From contig NZ_CP020104.1 in NCBI RefSeq assembly GCF_002056795.1, positions 817,001 through 881,000 of the forward strand: a DNA stretch of 64,000 bases. The letters are read 5' to 3'. The notes under the pieces are model-generated. The model was not told the origin of the DNA, did not search any database, and saw only the letters and a program-made list of their open reading frames with translations. A program made the translations under genes and the position numbers. Shown here piece after piece: positions 16,786 to 24,419 of the stretch (the stretch's first letter is position 1; each line of letters opens with the position of its first letter). This DNA is from Spirosoma aerolatum (GTDB lineage: Bacteria > Bacteroidota > Bacteroidia > Cytophagales > Spirosomataceae).

Positions 16786-18432
16786 ATGAATACCTATTTT
16801 TTGAAAAAGACGGGGTTATTGGTGTTATCCCTGCTTACGCTCGTGTCGTGTAAGGATGTGCTGGAAGAATACAATCCTAGTGGTCTGACCGCCGAAACCG
16901 TATATACGACCCCCGAAGGGTTTGAAACCCTGGTGAATGCCGCCTACACCTATCAGCGCTGGTGGTACGGTAAAGAAGAAAGGTACAACATTGCCGAAAC
17001 CGGAACCGATATCTGGACCAGCGGATCGGGCGAAGTGTACCGTGATCTGACGCAATACCTGAACTTACAGGGGAGCAATGCCGCACTGGTGAACGAATGG
17101 CGCGAATTTTATGCGGCTGTTAACCTCTGCAATGGCGGTATCGCCCGTATTGATAAGGCTGGTCTGTCGGCAACGCTGCGGCCTATCCGTGAGGGGGAAC
17201 TGCGGTTCCTGCGGGCGTTTTATTACTGGCATATTGTTGAAACCTGGGGTGGCGTTCACTTCACCACCGAAGAAACAAACGGCATTGTATCGACGGCCAA
17301 TCGAACTCCGATCGAAACGTTTTATAACCAGATCTTCGAGGACCTGAAATTTGCCGTTGCCAACCTGCCTGTTACCCAGCCTCAATATGGCAAAGTGACG
17401 AAAGGTGCTGCCCAGGCGTTTCTGGCGCGGATGTACCTGACCAGAGGAATGAACAAAGAAGCACTGGACATGGCGCAGGCTGTTATTGCCAGCAATACTT
17501 ACAAGCTGGAAACCAATTACGCCGATCTCTGGAAGATGAGCAATCTGAAAACCAAGGAAGCCATTTACGTAGTCGATTATTCGACGAACCTGGCCCTCAA
17601 CGATCTGGCAAACTCAACCTTTAATCCCTACGGCCACAGCCGGGGTAGCAACAATGGCCACCTACTGTTTCTGATGAAGTACGACGACCGACCCGGCATG
17701 ACGCGTGACATCACCAACGGACGACCTTTCAATCGATACATGCCCACCCGTTACCTGCTCGACCTCTACAGCGATAACGATGCCCGCTACGAAGGGTCGT
17801 TTCAGGAAGTGTGGTTTGCCAATTCGACCTCGCGTCCGGCTGGTATGAACCTGGGCGATACGGCGGTATACTGCACCCGGAAAGAAATTCCCGATGCGTT
17901 TGAAGCGACCCGCAAATACCAGACCTACGATCGTAGTAAGATTTACAACGCCAACGGAACCGTAAAAGATAACCTCCGTTACCCGACACTATCGAAATTT
18001 ATGGACCCTACGCGGGCCAGTCTGAACGAAGCCCAAAGTGCGCGGGATGTGTTTGTGATCCGACTGGCTGAAGTATACCTGATTGCGGCCGAAGCTCAAA
18101 TGAAGCTGGGCAATTTACAGGCGGCTGCCGATTATGTAAACGTACTGCGGACACGGGCGGCTAAATCGGGGAAAGCGGCTGCCATGCAGGTAGCCTCCAC
18201 CCAGATGACCCTCGATTTTATACTGGATGAACGGGCCCGTGAACTGGCGGGTGAGCAGATTCGGTGGTTCGATCTGAAACGTACGGGAAAACTGCTGGAG
18301 CGTGTCCGGCTCGATGCCCCTGATAATGCTGTCAATCTTCAGGACTATCATGTTGTGCGTCCAATCCCGCAAACTCAGCTGGATGCAGTAACCAATAAAA
18401 CGGAATTTACCCAAAATGCTGGTTATCAATAG
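16786..18432 (+). CDS. SusD/RagB-family surface lipoprotein of the pectin locus
   Basis: This reads as 548 residues from the ATG at 16786, 21 bases after the susC stop. The lipobox is L-V-S-C near residues 17-20. SusD features include 'RFLRAFYYWHIVETWGGVHF', 'GKVTKGAAQAFLARMYLTRG' and a C-terminal 'IRLAEVYLIAAEAQMKLGNL' TPR-type segment followed by 'DERARELAGEQIRWFDLKR', which is diagnostic. It is predicted to bind pectic oligosaccharides at the cell surface as partner of the upstream SusC. Its stop codon (18430-18432) is embedded in the left arm of the 34-bp palindrome. Confidence 0.95.
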   Translation: MNTYFLKKTGLLVLSLLTLVSCKDVLEEYNPSGLTAETVYTTPEGFETLVNAAYTYQRWWYGKEERYNIAETGTDIWTSGSGEVYRDLTQYLNLQGSNAALVNEWREFYAAVNLCNGGIARIDKAGLSATLRPIREGELRFLRAFYYWHIVETWGGVHFTTEETNGIVSTANRTPIETFYNQIFEDLKFAVANLPVTQPQYGKVTKGAAQAFLARMYLTRGMNKEALDMAQAVIASNTYKLETNYADLWKMSNLKTKEAIYVVDYSTNLALNDLANSTFNPYGHSRGSNNGHLLFLMKYDDRPGMTRDITNGRPFNRYMPTRYLLDLYSDNDARYEGSFQEVWFANSTSRPAGMNLGDTAVYCTRKEIPDAFEATRKYQTYDRSKIYNANGTVKDNLRYPTLSKFMDPTRASLNEAQSARDVFVIRLAEVYLIAAEAQMKLGNLQAAADYVNVLRTRAAKSGKAAAMQVASTQMTLDFILDERARELAGEQIRWFDLKRTGKLLERVRLDAPDNAVNLQDYHVVRPIPQTQLDAVTNKTEFTQNAGYQ

Positions 18433-18508
18433 AACGCAGCTTGTTATGATCCTTATGATTTATCATGATCTGTGTAAATCATAAGGATCATAACAAGCTG
18501 CGTTCTAT
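18429..18508. terminator. Perfect 34-bp inverted repeat covering the susD stop codon
   Basis: Left arm 18429-18462 and right arm 18475-18508 are exact reverse complements over 34 bases, with a 12-base loop (18463-18474). The left arm begins inside the last susD codons and includes the TAG stop. There is no T-run directly after it; in the pre-insertion sequence an A-rich stretch follows. It could act as a terminator, a transcript-end protector or an attenuator that sets the susC/susD level above the downstream enzymes. It is much longer than ordinary intrinsic terminators. Confidence 0.85.
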
Positions 18509-18512
18509 TACT

Positions 18513-19463
18513 AATCTAAGTTGTATGATACAAGTTTGATTCTAGAGCGTATGCAAGTAGAAATAAGACAAGCTTGATCAGGAAACCCGCTTCGGTAACG
18601 GCATGAATCTTTTGAGGAAATCGCAACTTGACTTGACTAAAAGCTTGTTCGATTGCCTGACGACGCATCTTCTTGTAAGCGGCTATCCAAATCGGGTCAG
18701 CCCGATGACTATTACTCTTGCGTTGAATCTGTAAGGAAATCTGTTCACAATCAGCGTACAGTTCCTCTTGTTCGTAGTCGGTGTAGGCAGCATCACCAAA
18801 CACCTCGCTACCTGCGGGCAAATGCAAATGCATCATCTGAAGAGCTGTTATATCCGCGTACGAACCCGGAAGAATAAAAAATTGCACGGGCTGCTTAGTA
18901 CTGGTGGTCACTACTTGCACCCGATACCCAAAGAAGAACCGTCGTTTGGAAGCAATTTTGCCTCGATACTCTTCCCCCTTGACCAACCGTGAACGGCTGA
19001 TGCGAATATTATCGCAAACCGATACAGGAAATGAATCAATTAGATACTGACTGCTCACATTCAAGGCTTTAAAGAAGTCGGCCAAATAATAAAATAAGAC
19101 ACTCAAGGTATGAGCGAGTCGATGCAACCGGCGATTAAAGGCCGACTTTTCCAGCATAAGGACACCCTGCTTGTCCGCCATATAGAGCATGGCTGAAGCT
19201 TGGTTGCCCCCAAAGAAACGAGCCGATATGATGGCGGTAGTCAACACAATGCTGTCTGTTACTTTAGGTTTAGCTTGTGGTTTGGTCGATCTAGGGTGAT
19301 TGGTTTCTAGAAAGAAATCATCTAGAAAGCAGTAAATTGCCACTACTTTTTCAGACATAGTCAGAGCGGGTTACTGATGTTTTCGCACCTCAAAGGTACT
19401 CTTGCTCTTGGCTATGTCTTTTTTCTTGGTGTCCCATCAAGCTATTTTCATACAACTTAGATT
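18513..19463 (-). mobile_element. IS982-family insertion sequence, complete, 951 bp
   Basis: The terminal inverted repeats are perfect over 16 bases: AATCTAAGTTGTATGA at 18513-18528 and its complement at 19448-19463. A 6-bp target duplication, ATTACT, flanks the element at 18507-18512 and 19464-19469. It contains a single intact transposase on the minus strand. Removing the element and one duplication rejoins susD to the polygalacturonase gene with a gap of about 100 bases. Intact repeats, open frame and duplication suggest a recent insertion. Confidence 0.93.
18516..19358 (-). CDS. IS982-family DDE transposase
   Basis: A full-length 280-residue transposase. The likely catalytic triad is D108 ('QYLIDSFPVSVCDNIRISRS'), D189 ('EVFGDAAYTDYEQEELYAD') and E237 ('RQAIEQAFSQVKLRFP'). 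The motif 'DSFPVSVCDNIRI' is typical of the IS982 family. The start is the ATG at 19358. The stop (TAG at 18516-18518 on the plus strand read as CTA) lies inside the left terminal repeat, as often happens in compact IS elements. No frameshift or internal stop is seen, so it is probably active. Confidence 0.94.
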   Translation of the reverse strand: MSEKVVAIYCFLDDFFLETNHPRSTKPQAKPKVTDSIVLTTAIISARFFGGNQASAMLYMADKQGVLMLEKSAFNRRLHRLAHTLSVLFYYLADFFKALNVSSQYLIDSFPVSVCDNIRISRSRLVKGEEYRGKIASKRRFFFGYRVQVVTTSTKQPVQFFILPGSYADITALQMMHLHLPAGSEVFGDAAYTDYEQEELYADCEQISLQIQRKSNSHRADPIWIAAYKKMRRQAIEQAFSQVKLRFPQKIHAVTEAGFLIKLVLFLLAYALESNLYHTT

Positions 19464-19490
19464 ATTACTAGCAAAAAACAGCCTGAAAGC

Positions 19491-21137
19491 ATGAAAAAAA
19501 GCCACCGATTTCTCAGCGTTATTCTCGTAGCTCTGGCTCCATTTGCCGCGTTAGCCCAGACATATAGCTGGACGAATTTGCCGAAAATAACCCAGCCGAC
19601 GTTTCGTAAGGACACGATTTCGATTCTGACGCAGGGAGCAAAACCTGATGGTGTGACGCTGAATACCAAAGCCATCAATGCCGCTATTCTGGCGTGTAGC
19701 CAAAAAGGGGGCGGGGTGGTGCTGGTGCCCGCTGGTCTGTGGATGACTGGCCCTGTTGAGCTGAAAAGCAATGTCAACCTGCACCTGAAAAAGTCGGCAA
19801 CCCTGCTGTTTACGACCGATAAAAGCCAATACGCACTGGTTGAAGGCACGTATGAAGGTAAAAAGGCTGCCCGGAATCAGTCGCCCATATCGGGGATTAA
19901 TCTGGAGAATGTGGCCATTACGGGCCAGGGCATTGTCGATGGAAACGGCGATGTCTGGCGGGCGGTGCATAAAAGTCAGTTGACCGAACCGCAGTGGAAA
20001 GAAAAAGTGGAATCGGGGGGCGTGTTGAAAGAGGATGGTAAAACCTGGTACCCGAGCGAGCAGTTCAAACGGGCTAGTACCGAGAACAAAAGCATGCTTC
20101 TGACACCCGGTAAAACCCCGCAGGATTTTGCCGATATGAAGGATTTTCTTCGGCCCAACCTGCTGGTGCTGACGGGTTGTAAAAAGGTATTACTGGACGG
20201 GGTTACGTTTCAAAATTCACCCGCCTGGTGCCTGCATCCGCTTATGTGTCAGGATTTGACCATCCGCAACGTAACGACCAAAAATCCTGAATACGCCCAT
20301 AATGGTGATGGGATGGACATCGAATCCTGCAAAAATTTCCTGATTGAAGGCTGTACGCTCGATGTGGGCGATGATGCCATCTGCATCAAATCCGGTAAAG
20401 ATGAAGAAGGCCGTAAACGCGGTATGCCGACCGAAAACGGTATTATCCGAAACAATACCGTTTATAATGGTCATGGGGGATTTGTGGTCGGAAGCGAAAT
20501 GAGTGGCGGAGCGCGGAATATCTTCGTCTACAACTGCACATTTATGGGGACTGACAAAGGACTGCGTTTCAAGTCGGTACGTGGTCGGGGTGGTGTTGTT
20601 GAGCATATCTATGCCAAAGATATTTTCATGAAAGACATCGCGCAGGAAGCCATCTTCTTCGATATGTATTATTTCGTGAAGTTTGCAACCGACGGTGAGC
20701 GTGACGAGCGCCCGGTGGTCAACGAAGGAACGCCAATATTCCGGGACATGACGTTTGAAAACATAGTCTGCAACGGGGCCAGCAAGGGGGTTTTTATTCG
20801 TGGTTTACCCGAAATGCCGATTAAGAATATTATCATGGAAAAACTGGTGCTACAGGCCGATAAAGGCGTGGAACTGATCGATGCGAGTGGGATTAAGTTC
20901 AAGGATGTTCAGCTTATGACCAAAAGTACGAAGCCGGTTATCCTGGTCGATAACAGCAACAACCTGACCTTCGACAATATCCGGTACGATCTGAAAGCCA
21001 GCCTACTATTTTCAATTAATGGCGAACGAAGCCAGGCTATCGAAGTCAGAAACACCGATACAACGAAAGCGCAGACCAAAGCGGAATTCAAGAAAGGTGC
21101 CCAGGAAAAGAATCTCTTACTGATATCGAGTAAGTGA
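19491..21137 (+). CDS. Polygalacturonase, glycoside hydrolase family 28
   Basis: A signal peptide (residues 1-22, ending ALAQ) precedes a 526-residue beta-helix enzyme that hydrolyses alpha-1,4-galacturonan. GH28 motifs are present: N271-G-D273-G-M-D276 (the NTD motif region), the D294-D295 pair in 'DVGDDAICIKSG', H328 in 'NGHGGFVVGS' and R359-F-K361 (the RIK-type substrate-binding motif). The N-terminal Pectate_lyase_3-like segment ('ILTQGAKPDGVTLNTKAINA') is typical. Upstream, the IS982 element separates it from susD. Downstream genes are pectin esterases, consistent with homogalacturonan degradation. The insertion may cut its expression off from the susCD promoter. Confidence 0.95.
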   Translation: MKKSHRFLSVILVALAPFAALAQTYSWTNLPKITQPTFRKDTISILTQGAKPDGVTLNTKAINAAILACSQKGGGVVLVPAGLWMTGPVELKSNVNLHLKKSATLLFTTDKSQYALVEGTYEGKKAARNQSPISGINLENVAITGQGIVDGNGDVWRAVHKSQLTEPQWKEKVESGGVLKEDGKTWYPSEQFKRASTENKSMLLTPGKTPQDFADMKDFLRPNLLVLTGCKKVLLDGVTFQNSPAWCLHPLMCQDLTIRNVTTKNPEYAHNGDGMDIESCKNFLIEGCTLDVGDDAICIKSGKDEEGRKRGMPTENGIIRNNTVYNGHGGFVVGSEMSGGARNIFVYNCTFMGTDKGLRFKSVRGRGGVVEHIYAKDIFMKDIAQEAIFFDMYYFVKFATDGERDERPVVNEGTPIFRDMTFENIVCNGASKGVFIRGLPEMPIKNIIMEKLVLQADKGVELIDASGIKFKDVQLMTKSTKPVILVDNSNNLTFDNIRYDLKASLLFSINGERSQAIEVRNTDTTKAQTKAEFKKGAQEKNLLLISSK

Positions 21138-21214
21138 ACGTCATGGAATTGGCCGTGATTCCTCCGCGATACAGTTGCGGACACCCAGCAAAACCAATGT
21201 CTATTAAATGGACC

Positions 21215-21970
21215 ATGAAAAACCTGAGGAGATTTTTAGCTACCTGTAGCCTTCTGGCCCTTTCCGCTTTTACGCCACCCAATAAAATTACCGTCTACCT
21301 GATCGGCGATTCGACCATGTCGATCAAGCAGGTGAAAGCCTATCCTGAAACGGGCTGGGGGATGCCGTTCGCCTATTTTTTCGATGAAACTGTCACGGTT
21401 GATAACCGAGCCCAGAACGGACGGAGTACCCGGACATTTATCGAAGAAAATCGGTGGCAGCCCGTTGCCGATCAGCTAAAAGAGGGCGATTACGTCTTCA
21501 TTCAGTTTGGGCATAACGACGAAGTGCCTACTAAGAAGAGCTATACAACCGAAGCCGATTTTCAGGCCAACCTGTTGCGATTTATTACCGAAACGCGAGC
21601 CAGGAAGGCCATGCCTGTACTGATTACCCCTGTGGCTCGTCGGAAATTTGATGAAGCCGGAAAAATTGAAGGTACGCATACCCTTTATGCTGAACTAGTA
21701 CGAAAAGTTGCCGCAGAAAACAAAACACCCTTGATTGATCTAGATAGCCAAAGCCAGCAACTGCTCCAGCAGTTTGGCGTCGAAAATTCGAAACTTTTGT
21801 TTCTTCAGCTGGCACCGGGCGAGCACCCCAATTATCCCGAGGGCAAAGAAGACAATACCCATTTCAGCGAACTGGGAGCCCGTCGTATGGCCGAAATTGT
21901 TCTGGCAAACATCAAGTCGTTAAAGCTCGACCTTGCCGACCGTATTGTAAAACCGGAGAAAGCCAAATAG
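21215..21970 (+). CDS. SGNH/GDSL esterase of the rhamnogalacturonan acetylesterase type (CE12-like)
   Basis: I use the ATG at 21215 (251 residues) because it directly precedes a signal peptide (MKNLRRFLATCSLLALSAF). The frame is open back to 21134, overlapping the previous gene. Catalytic features are the GDST motif with nucleophile S33, a 'NRAQNGRSTRTF' block II glycine, 'FIQFGHND' (block III Asn), and D213-N-T-H216 as the Asp/His pair. Family CE12 enzymes remove acetyl groups from rhamnogalacturonan or other pectic chains, and the position between a polygalacturonase and a pectin methylesterase supports that. It is probably periplasmic. Confidence 0.9.
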   Translation: MKNLRRFLATCSLLALSAFTPPNKITVYLIGDSTMSIKQVKAYPETGWGMPFAYFFDETVTVDNRAQNGRSTRTFIEENRWQPVADQLKEGDYVFIQFGHNDEVPTKKSYTTEADFQANLLRFITETRARKAMPVLITPVARRKFDEAGKIEGTHTLYAELVRKVAAENKTPLIDLDSQSQQLLQQFGVENSKLLFLQLAPGEHPNYPEGKEDNTHFSELGARRMAEIVLANIKSLKLDLADRIVKPEKAK

Positions 21971-22026
21971 ACAATCGTGGAAGAGCAGCGAGTATTGAAC
22001 CTGCCAAACGTTCTATTTTCTTATAC

Positions 22027-23037
22027 ATGAAACAACTGCTTCTGCTTTTTTGCCTGGTAGCCTGCGCGCAGGTTGCCAGAGGTCAGTCAACCTTGTCGCC
22101 TACGACCTCCATCACCTTTACTGTTGCTCAGGATGGAAGTGGAAATTACAAGACCATTCAGGAAGCCGTTAATAGTTTCCGCGATCACATGCAGGTGCGT
22201 GTTACCCTGTTCGTTAAAAATGGTACGTACACTGAAAAACTCGTTATTCCATCCTGGAAACCCAATATTCACATACTTGGCGAAAGCAAAGAAGGGGTCA
22301 TCATCACGGGCGACGATTATTCGGGAAAGACGTATCCTGGTGGCAAAGACGCAACGGGCAACGCTAAGTTCAATACCTACACCTCCTATACCGTGCTGGT
22401 CGATGCCCCCGATGTTATTCTGGAAAATCTGACCATTCGCAACACCGCCGGTAGAGTTGGGCAGGCCGTAGCGCTGCATGTCGATGCGGATCGGTTTGTC
22501 TGCAAAAACTGTGTGTTGCTAGGTAATCAGGATACGTTGTACGCGGCTGCAGAAGGGAGTCGACAGTATTACGAAAACTGTTATATCGAAGGGACCACCG
22601 ATTTTATTTTCGGTAAATCGATCGCCGTTTTTCAGTCCTGCACCATCAAAAGCCTGTCCGATTCATTCATTACCGCAGCCGCCACACCCGATTATCAGCC
22701 GTATGGCTTTGTTTTCTTCGACTGCAAACTAATTGCCGATCCATCTGCCCGAAAGGTATATCTGGGCCGTCCCTGGCGACCCAGTGCCAAAACGATTTTC
22801 ATTCGAACTGATATGGGCGATCATATTTTGCCCGCAGGCTGGGACAACTGGGGCAATGCGGCCAATGAAAAGACGGTCTTCTACGCTGAATATGGCAGTA
22901 CTGGACCCGGTGGAAACACCGCAAAACGAGCGGGATGGTCGAAGCTCCTGTCAGACAAACAGGTCAAACAGTATACACTGGCCAACATCTTTTCGGCACA
23001 ATCGGCCGCCTGGCTACCTACCACCCGGAATCCTTAG
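22027..23037 (+). CDS. Pectin methylesterase, carbohydrate esterase family 8
   Basis: The product has 336 residues, with a signal peptide (about 1-19, ending ARGQ). CE8 hallmarks are 'GNYKTIQEAVNSF', D169 in 'GNQDTLYA', D192 in 'GTTDFIFGKS' and R248 with W250 in 'YLGRPWRP'. It removes methyl esters from homogalacturonan, making it accessible to the GH28 enzyme. It is preceded by the acetylesterase and followed, after 63 bases, by a DUF1593 gene on the same strand, so it belongs to the same transcription unit. Confidence 0.95.
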   Translation: MKQLLLLFCLVACAQVARGQSTLSPTTSITFTVAQDGSGNYKTIQEAVNSFRDHMQVRVTLFVKNGTYTEKLVIPSWKPNIHILGESKEGVIITGDDYSGKTYPGGKDATGNAKFNTYTSYTVLVDAPDVILENLTIRNTAGRVGQAVALHVDADRFVCKNCVLLGNQDTLYAAAEGSRQYYENCYIEGTTDFIFGKSIAVFQSCTIKSLSDSFITAAATPDYQPYGFVFFDCKLIADPSARKVYLGRPWRPSAKTIFIRTDMGDHILPAGWDNWGNAANEKTVFYAEYGSTGPGGNTAKRAGWSKLLSDKQVKQYTLANIFSAQSAAWLPTTRNP

Positions 23038-23100
23038 TAAAAAACGGAAATTTCACCGTAGGAGCCTTACGGATTCAGGTATACCATTCAGAAACTGACT

Positions 23101-24390
23101 ATGAAAAACGTCCTTTTTATTTACTGGCTGGCCCTGGTACCACTGACGCTGATGGCTCAGAAACCGGTGCCTACTAAGCCGCGTATCCTAATCAGTACGG
23201 ACATCGGAGGCACTGACCCGGACGATAATCAGTCTATGACCCATTTTCTGATGTACAGCGATCGGTTTAAAACGGAAGGGCTTGTGTCGTCGCCTTCGTA
23301 CGGGAACGGCACCAAACAGAATCTGCTGACTATGATCGACTTGTACGAGAAAGACCTGCCCAAGCTTCGTCAGCACAATCAGGGCTATCCGTCGCCTGAT
23401 GCGTTGCGGGCTGTTTGCAAACAGGGGCGGCATGGGGCGTCACCGTTTAAAGGGTATGCGTCGGCTACGGAGGGGTCTGACTGGATCATTACATGTGCGA
23501 AAAAACCAGACAAACAACCGTTATGGGTGCTGGTTTGGGGCGGATTGGAAGATGTGGCCCAGGCGCTGCATGATGATCCGTCGATTCAAAGTCGCATTCG
23601 GGTATACTGGATCGGTGGCCCCAATAAAAAATGGAGTGCCAACAGCTACGCGTACATTGCCCGAAACTTCCCCAAGTTATGGTTTATCGAAGCGAACGGC
23701 TCATATAACGGATTCTTTTCGAATACGGGTTCGCCCGATAGCCTGAATACGCGTAACTACTACGACCATTATATCCGTGAAGCTGGTTTTCTGGGCAAAG
23801 ATTTCAAGAACTACTACAAGGGAAATCCTAAGATGGGCGACACGCCCTCGCTACTTTACGTGATGGATGGCGACCCGGTCGATCCATCGCGGGAAAGTTG
23901 GGGAGGGAGTTTTGAACCATTTACCCATAGCCCCCGAACGATTTTCAACCGCAACACGACCCTTACCGATACAGTAGGAGTTTATTCGGTGATGGAAATC
24001 CATGTTAAGGGTCCTGACGTTAATCTGCCGGCCGATTCAGCCTGTTTTACGATGACCGTTCAGGCGCAGATTGGCGAGCAGAAATGGCCGGGTTATTACC
24101 TGGGGAAAGGCGACTATGCGATTATGTACGTTCCCAAACAGGCTGAAACGCTGACCTATACCATTAGCTCAGCCATTCCCGGCTTTGCTACTCAAACCGG
24201 AACGTTTGTTGTCAACAATACCTGGCCGGGTAAACAGGGAGCCGACGATTTCCGGTTAGGTTCCAACTGGTTCACTGACCGGAAAGACCCAGCCCTTTTT
24301 GATGGGCGGCAGCAAGGGGCGAAAACTGTACTCAACTGGCGTAGCGACATCTTGCTGGACTGGGCCAAACGATGGAAATGGCTCCAGTAA
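23101..24390 (+). CDS. DUF1593 family nucleoside-hydrolase-like secreted protein
   Basis: A 429-residue protein with a signal peptide ending near 'LMAQ'. The N-terminal half has an inosine-uridine nucleoside hydrolase-like metal site ('ILISTDIGGTDPDDNQSMTH', an Asp-rich motif) and 'WVLVWGGLEDVAQAL'. The C-terminal half is a beta-sandwich ('DSACFTMTVQAQIGEQKWPG'). This matches the DUF1593 architecture often found in polysaccharide utilisation loci, where its substrate is not established. It could hydrolyse an N- or O-glycosidic bond in a pectic component. Its place between CE8 and GH43 is the best evidence of a role in pectin breakdown. Confidence 0.85.
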   Translation: MKNVLFIYWLALVPLTLMAQKPVPTKPRILISTDIGGTDPDDNQSMTHFLMYSDRFKTEGLVSSPSYGNGTKQNLLTMIDLYEKDLPKLRQHNQGYPSPDALRAVCKQGRHGASPFKGYASATEGSDWIITCAKKPDKQPLWVLVWGGLEDVAQALHDDPSIQSRIRVYWIGGPNKKWSANSYAYIARNFPKLWFIEANGSYNGFFSNTGSPDSLNTRNYYDHYIREAGFLGKDFKNYYKGNPKMGDTPSLLYVMDGDPVDPSRESWGGSFEPFTHSPRTIFNRNTTLTDTVGVYSVMEIHVKGPDVNLPADSACFTMTVQAQIGEQKWPGYYLGKGDYAIMYVPKQAETLTYTISSAIPGFATQTGTFVVNNTWPGKQGADDFRLGSNWFTDRKDPALFDGRQQGAKTVLNWRSDILLDWAKRWKWLQ

Positions 24391-24419
24391 GGCCGAACAA
24401 CGCAATCCAATTTAATCGT

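Noticed and set aside
18516..19463. Composite transposon or cargo genes in the insertion sequence
   Set aside because: Only one transposase fits in 951 bp, with both terminal repeats intact and no second element nearby.
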